A stretch of DNA of 64,000 nucleotides from NCBI GenBank assembly GCA_934661195.1, contig CAKUJD010000003.1:186001-250000 (forward strand), written 5' to 3'. Shown here piece after piece: positions 17,366 to 24,864 of the stretch. Numbering within the stretch: the first letter of the stretch is position 1; each line of letters opens with the position of its first letter. This DNA comes from an uncultured Muribaculaceae bacterium (lineage in GTDB: Bacteria > Bacteroidota > Bacteroidia > Bacteroidales > Muribaculaceae). The notes beneath the pieces were generated by a model. It was not told the origin of the DNA, did no database searches, and saw nothing but the letters and a program-made list of their open reading frames with translations. The translations under genes were made by a program, and so were the position numbers.

Positions 17366-19828
17366 ATGGCTAAATCGTTAAAAATTCGTGACTTAACCTT
17401 ACGCGACGGGCAGCAATCATCGTTTGCCACACGCATGACGCAACAGCAAATTGACCGGTGCCTTCCATACTACAAAGATGCGGGATTCTATGCAATGGAA
17501 GTGTGGGGCGGAGCGGTTCCCGACTCGGTGATGCGCTATCTGGGCGAAAATCCATGGACACGACTTGAAAGCATACACAAGGCCATTGGCAGCGTGTCGA
17601 AGCTCACCGCTTTGTCGCGCGGCCGCAACCTGTTTGGCTATTCACCCTACACCGACGAGATCATCGACGGCTTCAGCCGCAACGCTATTGAGAGCGGCCT
17701 GGGCATTATGCGCATTTTCGACGCGCTCAACGATGTGGACAATGTGAAGTCGACTGTGAAATATGTGAAGCAGTATGGCGGCATTGCCGACTGCGCGGTG
17801 TGCTACACCGTCGACCCCAAATATCCCAAGCTGTCGCTGCTCGACAGGCTCAAGGGAAAGAAAAATCCTGCGCCGGTGTTCACCGACGAGTATTTCCTCG
17901 ACAAGGCGCAGCAGATGGCCGCGCTGGGCTGCGACATGATCACCATCAAGGACATGTCGGGCCTGATACCGCCGCAACGCGTGAGCGCGCTGGTGAAGCT
18001 GTTTAAGCTGCACATCAATTTGCCGCTCGACTTCCACACCCACTGCACCCCGGGCTACGGCCTGGCATCGGTGTTTGCCGCCATTGTGGCAGGCGTCGAC
18101 ATTGTGGACACCAACTGCTGGTGGTTTGCCGGCGGCACAGGCGCGCCGGCACTGGAGCTGGTGTATGTGTTCTGCAAGAAGCTGGGCATCGACCTGGGCG
18201 TGAACATGGAGGCGGTGGCGAAAATCAATGTGGAGCTGCGCTCGATTCGCAAAGAGCTTGAGTTGTCGGTGTTTGGCAAGGAAAAGCCCGAGCCAAAATC
18301 CTTCAATCCGCTCACCGACGAGCTGTCCGCCAGCGTTGAGAGTCTCTTCGACACCGCAGTCGAGGCCGCTAAGAGCGACGACTTCGACACGCTGCTCAGC
18401 GCAAGCCAGCAGATAGAGGCATACTTCGGCTTCCCAGCCCCCAACGAGAATGTGAAGAAGGCCGAGATTCCGGGCGGCATGTACAGCAACATGGTGGCCC
18501 AGCTCAAGCAGCTCGGCGCCGAGGAGATATTGCCGCGCGCCATGGAGCTGATTCCGCCCGTGCGCCTGGCTGCGGGACTGCCGCCGCTGGTGACACCCAC
18601 GTCGCAAATCGTGGGCGCCCAGGCAGTGAACTGCGCCATCGACGAGCGTGCAGGCCGCGAGCCGTACACCAACAAGAGTTCGCAGTTTGTGGGTCTTGTG
18701 AAGGGCGAGTACGGCCACACACCGGTGGAGATTGACCCCGACTTCCGCATGAAGATATGCGGCGTGCGCGAGGAGACTCCCTACGACACATCTAAATATA
18801 AGATGCAGCCCAACCCCACGCTGCCCGAGGCTGGCGGCGTGAAACTTGCCTCCAACGAGAAGGAGGTGCTGCTGCTCGAGCTGTTCCCAATGGTGGCCAA
18901 AACATTCCTCAAAAATGAAAAGGTGAAGGAGTATACAGCCAAGAACGGCGGCAAAGTTGCCGCACAGACCACCGCAACCGCAGCAGCCAAGCAGGCAGTG
19001 ACTGGCTACACCGTCGACTCGCCGCTGCCCGGACGCGTGACCGCCATCAATGTGAAGGCCGGCGACCGCGTAAAGAAGGGCGACGTGGTGGCATCGCTGG
19101 AGGCCATGAAGATGGAGAACAGCATTGAGGCCGACTGCGACGGATATGTGCGCCAGGTGCTGGTGGCCGAGGGCGACTCGGTGCTGGCCGGAGCCCACAT
19201 CATCGAAATCAGCGACACCAAGCCAGAGCCTCAGGCCCAGTCGCAGCAGGCCGCCGCACCCGCAGCCGCTCCAGTTGCAGCTGCCCCAGCGGCCAAGCAG
19301 CCCATCACGGGATACACCGTCGACTCGCCACTGCCTGGACGCGTGACCGCCATCAATGTGAAGGCCGGCGACCGCGTGAAGAAGGGCGACACAGTGGCAT
19401 CTCTGGAGGCCATGAAGATGGAGAACAGCATTGAGGCCGACTGCGACGGATATGTGCGCCAGGTGCTAGTGGCCGAGGGGGATGCGGTGCTGGCCGGAGC
19501 CCACATTATAGAAATCGTTGACTCCAAGCCCGAACCTCAGATTCTGCCTCAGCAGCAGGCGGCACCAGCCGCTGCACAGGCTCCTGCAGCCGCTGCCAAG
19601 CTGCCAATCACGGGCTACACCGTTGACTCGCCGCTGCCCGGACGCGTGGTGTCGATACTCGTAAAGCCAGGCGACAAGGTGGTGACGGGCGACACAGTTG
19701 TCACTCTTGAGGCCATGAAGATGGAAAACGCCATCACCAGCAACTACACTGGCGTGGTGCGCCAGGTGCTGGTGGCTGAAGGCGATGCGGTGCTGGCCGA
19801 CACTCCGCTCATCGAAATCGAGCAGTAA
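17366..19828 (+). CDS. Biotin-dependent carboxyltransferase with three biotinyl domains (OadA/PycB-like)
   Basis: Protein of 820 residues. The N-terminal part (about 1-460) is an HMG-CoA-lyase-type carboxyltransferase: RDLTLRDGQQS, DMITIKDMSGLIPP and metal-binding FHTHCTPGYG. This is the fold of oxaloacetate decarboxylase alpha and pyruvate carboxylase subunit B. The C-terminal part has three biotinyl domains starting near residues 545, 647 and 748, each with EAMKMEN; predicted biotinylated lysines are K582, K684 and K785. Ala/Pro-rich linkers separate them. OadA usually has one such domain and about 600 residues. No beta or gamma sodium-pump subunit lies next to it, so decarboxylase, transcarboxylase and pyruvate carboxylase roles all remain open. 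It is a single-gene unit with its own terminator. Confidence 0.88.
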   Translation: MAKSLKIRDLTLRDGQQSSFATRMTQQQIDRCLPYYKDAGFYAMEVWGGAVPDSVMRYLGENPWTRLESIHKAIGSVSKLTALSRGRNLFGYSPYTDEIIDGFSRNAIESGLGIMRIFDALNDVDNVKSTVKYVKQYGGIADCAVCYTVDPKYPKLSLLDRLKGKKNPAPVFTDEYFLDKAQQMAALGCDMITIKDMSGLIPPQRVSALVKLFKLHINLPLDFHTHCTPGYGLASVFAAIVAGVDIVDTNCWWFAGGTGAPALELVYVFCKKLGIDLGVNMEAVAKINVELRSIRKELELSVFGKEKPEPKSFNPLTDELSASVESLFDTAVEAAKSDDFDTLLSASQQIEAYFGFPAPNENVKKAEIPGGMYSNMVAQLKQLGAEEILPRAMELIPPVRLAAGLPPLVTPTSQIVGAQAVNCAIDERAGREPYTNKSSQFVGLVKGEYGHTPVEIDPDFRMKICGVREETPYDTSKYKMQPNPTLPEAGGVKLASNEKEVLLLELFPMVAKTFLKNEKVKEYTAKNGGKVAAQTTATAAAKQAVTGYTVDSPLPGRVTAINVKAGDRVKKGDVVASLEAMKMENSIEADCDGYVRQVLVAEGDSVLAGAHIIEISDTKPEPQAQSQQAAAPAAAPVAAAPAAKQPITGYTVDSPLPGRVTAINVKAGDRVKKGDTVASLEAMKMENSIEADCDGYVRQVLVAEGDAVLAGAHIIEIVDSKPEPQILPQQQAAPAAAQAPAAAAKLPITGYTVDSPLPGRVVSILVKPGDKVVTGDTVVTLEAMKMENAITSNYTGVVRQVLVAEGDAVLADTPLIEIEQ
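18998..19825 (+). repeat. Tandem repeat encoding three biotinyl domains
   Basis: Three copies begin near 18998, 19304 and 19607, with a period of about 303-306 bases. Copies 1 and 2 differ at few positions over about 210 bases, mostly synonymous; copy 3 is more diverged. This suggests recent duplication or gene conversion. Confidence 0.9.
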
Positions 19829-19850
19829 CATAACAAATCCACAATACACC

Positions 19851-19887
19851 AAAAGGGCTTTGCCACACATGGCAAAGCCCTTTTTTT
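19851..19887 (+). terminator. Terminator after the carboxyltransferase gene
   Basis: Stem GGGCTTTGCCA/TGGCAAAGCCC (19855-19865, 19870-19880) with a 4-base loop and T7 tail. Confidence 0.95.
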
Positions 19888-19940
19888 ACACCTTAATTAA
19901 TCGACGCTAACGCTAATTACGTAAATCACTTAATAAAAGC

Positions 19941-20254
19941 AAATTAGCTGTAGGGACGCGGCATGTCGCATCCGACGGGCGTAGCCCATCCACCACCCCC
20001 CAAAAGCACCATTCCCGCCTGCCGAGCGCAAGCGTCCTTAATGTCGAAAAAAATCTGTGCACATCTGTGTAATCTGTGGGAGACACTCCGTTCCGTTGCC
20101 CTAAACGCAGTGATAAAAACATGTCTTTATGCCTTTCTGCCGAAAACCACGCCGCCGCCACTGTGTGGCTTTATGTCGAAATGTACCGATCCCGAGCGGC
20201 TGTGTGGGGGCTACGCCCATCGGACGCGGCATGCCGCGTCCCTACAGCTAATTT
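19941..20254. repeat. GGCATGCC-bracketed element, copy 2 (25-bp perfect terminal inverted repeats)
   Basis: A 314-base non-coding element between convergent genes. Its ends (19941-19965 and 20230-20254) are perfect 25-bp inverted repeats reading AAATTAGCTGTAGGGACGCG inward. The similarity continues inward as CGGGCGTAGCCC against GGGCTACGCCC. The interior holds three ATCTGTG heptamers (20053-20078) and no convincing open reading frame. Confidence 0.85.
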
Positions 20255-20300
20255 ACTGGTATTATGTTTATTATCACTTAGGGATGCTTCACCTGCAAAC

Positions 20301-20340
20301 AAAAAAATTCCCGAAACTTCAATTGAGGCTTCGGGAATTG
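20301..20340 (-). terminator. Terminator of fructose-bisphosphate aldolase gene
   Basis: Inverted repeat ATTCCCGAA/TTCGGGAAT with A7 at its left edge, which is the T tract on the minus strand, 45 bases past the fba stop. Confidence 0.85.
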
Positions 20341-20384
20341 TGGTTATGCGTCATGCCGCCACAGTGGCGGCGCGATGGTGGCTA

Positions 20385-21389
20385 TCAATCGGCTGCCTTG
20401 CCGTCGCTGCCAAGCACGTTGATGATTTTGTGCTTGTACATCTGCTCCATAAGGTCGCGGGCGGGACCGCAATATTTGCGGGGGTCGAATTCACCCGGCT
20501 TGTCGTGGAACACCTTGCGCACTGCTGCGGTGAAGGCCAGACGCGAGTCGGAGTCGATGTTGATTTTGCAAACGGCGCTCTTGGCTGCCTTGCGCAGCTG
20601 CTCTTCGGGGATGCCAACTGCGTCGGGCAGCTTGCCGCCGTATTGGTTGATCATGTCAACGTATTCTTGCGGAACTGAAGAAGAGCCGTGGAGCACGATG
20701 GGGAATCCGGGCAGCTTCTCCATGATCTCGTCGAGGATGTCGAATGCCAGTGGCGGCGGCACGAGGCGGCCAGTCTTCGGGTCGCGTGTGCACTGCTCGG
20801 GCTTGAACTTGTAGGCGCCGTGGCTGGTGCCGATAGAGATTGCAAGCGAGTCAACGCCGGTGCGCTTAGTGAAGTCGATAACCTCGCTGGGCTGTGTGTA
20901 GTGCGACTCCTCGGCCGAAACCTCGTCTTCCACACCGGCCAGCACGCCAAGCTCACCCTCAACGGTAACGTCGAACTGGTGTGCGTAGTCAACCACCTTC
21001 TTGGTGAGGGCGATGTTCTCCTCATAGGGGAGCGAAGAGCCATCGATCATCACCGATGAGAAGCCAAAGTCAACGCAGCTCTTGCACAGCTCGAAGCTGT
21101 CGCCGTGGTCGAGGTGGAGGCAGATTTGCGGATGCTTCCAGCCCAGTTCCTTGGCATATTCCACAGCGCCCTGTGCCATGTAGCGAAGCAGGGTCTGGTT
21201 GGCGTAGTTGCGTGCGCCCTTAGAAACTTGAAGAATTACGGGTGACTTAGTGTCAGCGCAAGCCTTGATGATGGCCTGAAGCTGCTCCATGTTGTTGAAG
21301 TTGAATGCAGGGATTGCATATCCTCCTTTGATTGCCTTGGCAAACATCTCGCGGGTGTTGACAAGACCCAGATCTTTATAACTTACCAT
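20385..21389 (-). CDS. fba: Class II fructose-bisphosphate aldolase
   Basis: Zinc-dependent glycolytic and gluconeogenic enzyme that cleaves fructose 1,6-bisphosphate to DHAP and glyceraldehyde 3-phosphate. The 334-residue length is normal. Visible motifs include AIPAFNFNNMEQLQAI, the zinc site LHLDHG, SVMIDGSSLPYEEN, VEGELGVLAGVEDEV and LAISIGTSHGAYK. It is a single-gene transcript with a textbook promoter and terminator. The leader is about 107 bases and includes small inverted repeats and a 13-codon open frame, which may be incidental. Confidence 0.96.
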   Translation of the reverse strand: MVSYKDLGLVNTREMFAKAIKGGYAIPAFNFNNMEQLQAIIKACADTKSPVILQVSKGARNYANQTLLRYMAQGAVEYAKELGWKHPQICLHLDHGDSFELCKSCVDFGFSSVMIDGSSLPYEENIALTKKVVDYAHQFDVTVEGELGVLAGVEDEVSAEESHYTQPSEVIDFTKRTGVDSLAISIGTSHGAYKFKPEQCTRDPKTGRLVPPPLAFDILDEIMEKLPGFPIVLHGSSSVPQEYVDMINQYGGKLPDAVGIPEEQLRKAAKSAVCKINIDSDSRLAFTAAVRKVFHDKPGEFDPRKYCGPARDLMEQMYKHKIINVLGSDGKAAD

Positions 21390-21503
21390 TTTCGTTATAA
21401 TTTATTTTTATTAGTAAATCTATTTCCGTCTTATAGTGTAGCCAAAAAGCGTGCCAGCACAGGCTGGGTTGCCATTTTGGCACCTTTCTTGATTATCCGG
21501 GTG

Positions 21504-21534
21504 CAAAGATACTGCAACTGTTGGGGTTATCAAA
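21504..21534 (-). promoter_or_regulatory. Promoter of fba
   Basis: Minus-strand TTTG (21531-21534), a 19-base spacer, then TATCTTTG (21504-21511). Confidence 0.8.
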
Positions 21535-21579
21535 AAAATAGCGTGTAAAATTACCGATAAATTTCTGTAATGGGGCCAT

Positions 21580-22230
21580 TCAGAACGTGAGCATGGCCGA
21601 GCAGCCGGCCGCGTGGCCGTCGTAGAACGGCACTGCGGTGATAGTGGCCCCGCCCGATGCCGAGCGCGCCCCGCGCACCACTTTAGGGTAGAGCCAGTAG
21701 ACCAGTTTGGTGCAGCCCACGCCAATGGCGGCGCCAGCTATCACATCGTGGGCATAGTGGCGCTTGTGGTGCACGCGCAGCACGGCTGTGGCGGTGGCCA
21801 CGGCATATCCGCCGGCCCATATCCACGGGCTGGCGTGCCGGTGCTCCTGCCACAGCATCTCGGCCCCCATAAAGGCTATGGCAGCATGGCCCGAGGGGAA
21901 GGCGCGGCGGTCGGAGCCATCAGGGCGGCGCTCGCTCACCGCGCTTTTAAGCCCCTTGCTCACGCCCACGGTGAGCAGCGCCGACACGGCGCGCATGGCC
22001 ATGCGGTGGCGCAGGCTGTATTCGTTTTTCACACTCGTCAGGTCGAGGGCAAGCACAGCGGCGGCGGGGGCAAACTGCATGCAGTTGTCGAGGGTGTAGC
22101 TTGTGCGCACGGCAGCCTCACCGGCGGTCGGGCCGCTGCCGTCGCCAGTGGCATCTTGGGCGGACACATTGGCGGGGACGCTCACGGCAGCCGCGGCCAA
22201 GGCGCACAGAAGTGTTTTCTTCACTGTCAT
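21580..22230 (-). CDS. PAP2 family phosphatase, exported
   Basis: Membrane or periplasmic lipid-type phosphatase of 216 residues. A signal peptide or first membrane segment lies at about 1-25. The three PAP2 motifs are present: KSAVSERRP (KX6RP), FPSGHAA (PSGH) and RVHHKRHYAHD (RX5HX3D). Family members dephosphorylate undecaprenyl pyrophosphate, phosphatidate or lipid A; the short size and few membrane spans do not separate these. It lies 41 bases after radC on the same strand, probably the last gene of a glycosyltransferase-radC-PAP2 run. Confidence 0.85.
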   Translation of the reverse strand: MTVKKTLLCALAAAAVSVPANVSAQDATGDGSGPTAGEAAVRTSYTLDNCMQFAPAAAVLALDLTSVKNEYSLRHRMAMRAVSALLTVGVSKGLKSAVSERRPDGSDRRAFPSGHAAIAFMGAEMLWQEHRHASPWIWAGGYAVATATAVLRVHHKRHYAHDVIAGAAIGVGCTKLVYWLYPKVVRGARSASGGATITAVPFYDGHAAGCSAMLTF

Positions 22231-22271
22231 TTTTTAATGTTGTGATTGTTTAGTGTCTATGCGGCGCGGAG

Positions 22272-23012
22272 TCACAGTTTGCCGTGCTCCACATAGCTGT
22301 AGTAGCCTTGGCGGCACACCACCAAGTGGTCCACGAGCTCGATTTCCACCGCCCGGCAGCCTTCGGCCAGGCGGCGGGTAAGGTTGTCGTCGGCCGCACT
22401 GGGACTGGGGTTGTTGCTTGGGTGGTTGTGTGCCAGCAGTATGCCGTCGGCCTGCCGCTCGAGGGCACGGCGCAGAATCAGTTTGATGTCGGCCACGGTC
22501 GACGAGGTGCCGCCCGTGCTAATCAGCACCTGCCCCGTGACGCGCTTCGAGCGGCTGAGAATGAGCATGCGCATCTCCTCGTGGTCGAGCGCCTCCATGC
22601 TGGAGCGCAGATAGTGGTATGCGTCTTCGCTTGAGCGTATCTGCTCGTCCTTAACATAGTTTTCGCGCTGATATCGCTTGGCCAGTTCAAGGGCTGCACC
22701 GATTTGAATGGCCTTGACCATGCCGATGCCGGGGAAGCGGCGTATGTCGCCCACCGACATCTTCACAAGGTTGTAGATGCGGTTGTCGGCCAAGTTCATT
22801 ATGCGCTGGCACAGGTCCACCACCGACCAGCCGCGCGTGCCCGTGCCTATGAGGGCGGCAAGCAGCTCGGCGTTGGTGAGCGACGCCAGGCCGTTGGCCA
22901 TGGCCTTCTCGCGCGGGCGGTCTTCGGTGGCCACGGTGGTCTTAAGCGACTTGCACTCGTCGGTGGCAGGCTTCTCGGCCACAAGACTGTCGGTGTAGTG
23001 ATGTTGCTCCAT
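22272..23012 (-). CDS. radC: RadC family JAB-domain protein
   Basis: Protein of 246 residues with the RadC arrangement. An N-terminal helix-hairpin-helix-like region (LTNAELLAALIGTG, then RFPGIGMVKAIQIGAALEL) is followed by an MPN/JAB metalloprotease-like domain with AHNHPSNNPSPSAAD, the metal-binding HxH and distal Asp. Despite the name, a role in recombination repair is not established for the family. The start at 23012 lies 10 bases after the glycosyltransferase stop; an internal start near MANGLASL would remove a poorly conserved 37-residue N-terminus. Predicted cytosolic. Confidence 0.9.
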   Translation of the reverse strand: MEQHHYTDSLVAEKPATDECKSLKTTVATEDRPREKAMANGLASLTNAELLAALIGTGTRGWSVVDLCQRIMNLADNRIYNLVKMSVGDIRRFPGIGMVKAIQIGAALELAKRYQRENYVKDEQIRSSEDAYHYLRSSMEALDHEEMRMLILSRSKRVTGQVLISTGGTSSTVADIKLILRRALERQADGILLAHNHPSNNPSPSAADDNLTRRLAEGCRAVEIELVDHLVVCRQGYYSYVEHGKL

Positions 23013-23022
23013 AGCTGCCCCT

Positions 23023-24021
23023 CTACTTGCCCTTGCGCATGGCTATTTCCTGCTCGATGTCGCGCCCGTGGCGCAGCAATATCTTCCACGTGAACGCCTG
23101 GATGAAGCCCACGCCGTAGGCCCCCAGCTGCACAAAGCTGGTGACGATGGCCAGCAGCGAGATCAGGAGGCTGCGCGTGCTGCACAGCGCGCTAATCCAC
23201 AGCAAGGCCACATACAGTGCCAGCGGCAGTATGGCCCACCAATGCCACAGCACCGACAGCAGCACCAGCGCCACGCATCCCAGCACAAACACCGCGGGCA
23301 GGCAGTGCACCAGCTTCAGCGAATCGGGGTAGAGCAGTTTAAGGGTGATGCGCGACATGCCGAACACGTAGGTCTGGCGGGCGAACTTGCTGAGGCTGGT
23401 GCGCCGCTTGTGGTAGACGAAGGCCTCGCGGATGAGGCTGATTTCGAAGCCGGCCTTGCGGATGCGCGTGCTCATGTCGATGTCTTCGCTGAACATCTCG
23501 CGGAAGCCGCCCACCTTTTCCCATACCTGGCGCGAATAGCCCATGTTGAACGACCGCGGCACAAACTTCTCGAGCTGCACCTTGCCGCCGCGTATGCCGC
23601 CCGTGGTGAGGAACGCCGTCATCGAGAAGCTGATGGCCTTCTGCACCAGGGTGAAGTCGCTGCTGGCCGCGTCGGGCCCGCCGAAACAGGGCACATAGTG
23701 CCGCCGCAGCGCATCGCGCAGCGTGGCAAAGTAGTCGGGCGGGATCACGCAGTCGCTGTCGAAAAACACGAAGTAGTCGCCGCTGGCACGCTCTATGCCA
23801 TAGTTGCGCGCTATGCTGCGCCCCTCGTTGGCCTTGTAGTGGTAATGCACATCTATGGCTCCGGCATACTTCTTCACCACGTCGCCGCAGGGCACGGTGG
23901 AGCCGTCTTCCACAATCATCACCTCAAAGTCCTTGCACGACTGCGCGGCCAGGCTCTTGAGCAGGTCGTCGACCTCGTCACACCGGTTATACACCGGCAC
24001 TATCACAGAAAAATATGGCAT
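23023..24021 (-). CDS. Family 2 glycosyltransferase with C-terminal membrane segments
   Basis: Protein of 332 residues with a GT-A domain: SVIVPVYNRCDEVDDLLKSL, VEDGS, the DSD motif in FFDSDCVIPPDYF, and later FSEDIDMSTRIRKAGFEI. Two to three hydrophobic segments (about 240-305) anchor it in the inner membrane. It probably transfers a sugar in envelope polysaccharide or glycolipid synthesis, but no polysaccharide cluster surrounds it. It is the first gene of the GT-radC-PAP2 run, with a promoter just upstream. Confidence 0.88.
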   Translation of the reverse strand: MPYFSVIVPVYNRCDEVDDLLKSLAAQSCKDFEVMIVEDGSTVPCGDVVKKYAGAIDVHYHYKANEGRSIARNYGIERASGDYFVFFDSDCVIPPDYFATLRDALRRHYVPCFGGPDAASSDFTLVQKAISFSMTAFLTTGGIRGGKVQLEKFVPRSFNMGYSRQVWEKVGGFREMFSEDIDMSTRIRKAGFEISLIREAFVYHKRRTSLSKFARQTYVFGMSRITLKLLYPDSLKLVHCLPAVFVLGCVALVLLSVLWHWWAILPLALYVALLWISALCSTRSLLISLLAIVTSFVQLGAYGVGFIQAFTWKILLRHGRDIEQEIAMRKGK

Positions 24022-24046
24022 GTCAAAATCAATTCATTAGTTAGCG

Positions 24047-24077
24047 CAAATGTAGTTAAAAATCCCCACCCCCGCAA
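24047..24077 (-). promoter_or_regulatory. Promoter of the glycosyltransferase gene
   Basis: Minus-strand TTG (24075-24077), a 20-base spacer, then TACATTTG (24047-24054). Confidence 0.65.
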
Positions 24078-24129
24078 CTTGAGCAGTTTTTAAGCCTTTA
24101 AAGTTGAACGTTGAGGGATTGAAGGATGC

Positions 24130-24672
24130 TTAGCGTTTGAGGGGGGGGTAGGAGGCGTGACGAAAGGCGGCTTTGAAGCTGGCGGGGCATATTGGAATCA
24201 TGGGGACGAGAAGGATTAGGAGCCATGCGAGTTTTATTGCCATTAATGCCGTGATAGGGAGTGCGAGTATGATGCTGCAAAGCATTACAGTCAGGCTCCA
24301 GTTGGTAAGGTTGTCGGTGTTTTTATCCGGGAGGCTGTGCCAGTGGCTTTCGACGTATTCCCTCACAAGGCGCCTTTTGACGAGTTCTTTTTTATACCAG
24401 TTGCCGCTGACCTTTTCCAACTCGAGAGCAACAACGGGCTGGGCCTCAGTTTCAAGGCGGCTTCTTTTGCGCTCCTTTGCCTTGCTCCAATTTGCTGAAA
24501 TCATCATTTCCACCACAAACAGGACAAGGCCTATGCCATAGATGACGGCTGAGAATATTAAGATGTGAGAAAAAGAGGAAACGGGGAGACAGGTGTATGC
24601 GGAAATCGACGCTACAACTGCCAAAATGATCAATGACGCCATCAATGCTTTCTGAATCTTAATCTTTTTCAT
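24130..24672 (-). CDS. Hypothetical membrane protein
   Basis: Unrecognised 180-residue protein with four hydrophobic segments: two near the N-terminus (from about residue 10 and about 35) and two near the C-terminus (from about residue 127). A charged soluble stretch between them includes KAKERKRSRLETEAQP. The start at MKKIKIQK is chosen because a good promoter lies only 26-55 bases upstream, inside any longer reading frame. Base composition is lower in GC than flanking genes. It appears to be a single-gene unit. No function is proposed. Confidence 0.6.
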   Translation of the reverse strand: MKKIKIQKALMASLIILAVVASISAYTCLPVSSFSHILIFSAVIYGIGLVLFVVEMMISANWSKAKERKRSRLETEAQPVVALELEKVSGNWYKKELVKRRLVREYVESHWHSLPDKNTDNLTNWSLTVMLCSIILALPITALMAIKLAWLLILLVPMIPICPASFKAAFRHASYPPLKR

Positions 24673-24697
24673 AACAATATCTGATATTTTTCGGGTG

Positions 24698-24727
24698 CAA
24701 ATATATGCTGACCAAAGCATATGGCAA
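24698..24727 (-). promoter_or_regulatory. Promoter of the hypothetical membrane protein
   Basis: Minus-strand TATATTTG (24698-24705) with TTG (24725-24727) 19 bases upstream. Confidence 0.6.
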
Positions 24728-24780
24728 GAGGTTTGCAACCTTGCTTGTATGTAATGTGCCGTTTGCTGTACGAGATGTGC

Positions 24781-24828
24781 AAAAAGGGGCGAAGCCACTG
24801 CCGCAGCGGGTGCGGGCAGTGGCTTCGC
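24781..24828 (-). terminator. Terminator of the receptor-M16 operon
   Basis: Perfect 14-bp stem (24789-24802 with 24815-24828) followed on the minus strand by CCCTTTTT. It lies 36 bases past the M16 peptidase stop. Confidence 0.9.
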
Positions 24829-24864
24829 GGCCATTATAGTATGTGTATTGCTGAAAAACGCGCT

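Noticed and set aside
20053..20078. Three ATCTGTG heptamers as a CRISPR-like or iteron array
   Set aside because: Only three short units with 2-3 base gaps; too small for either, and similar ATCTGTG runs are common in intergenic DNA of related bacteria as I recall.
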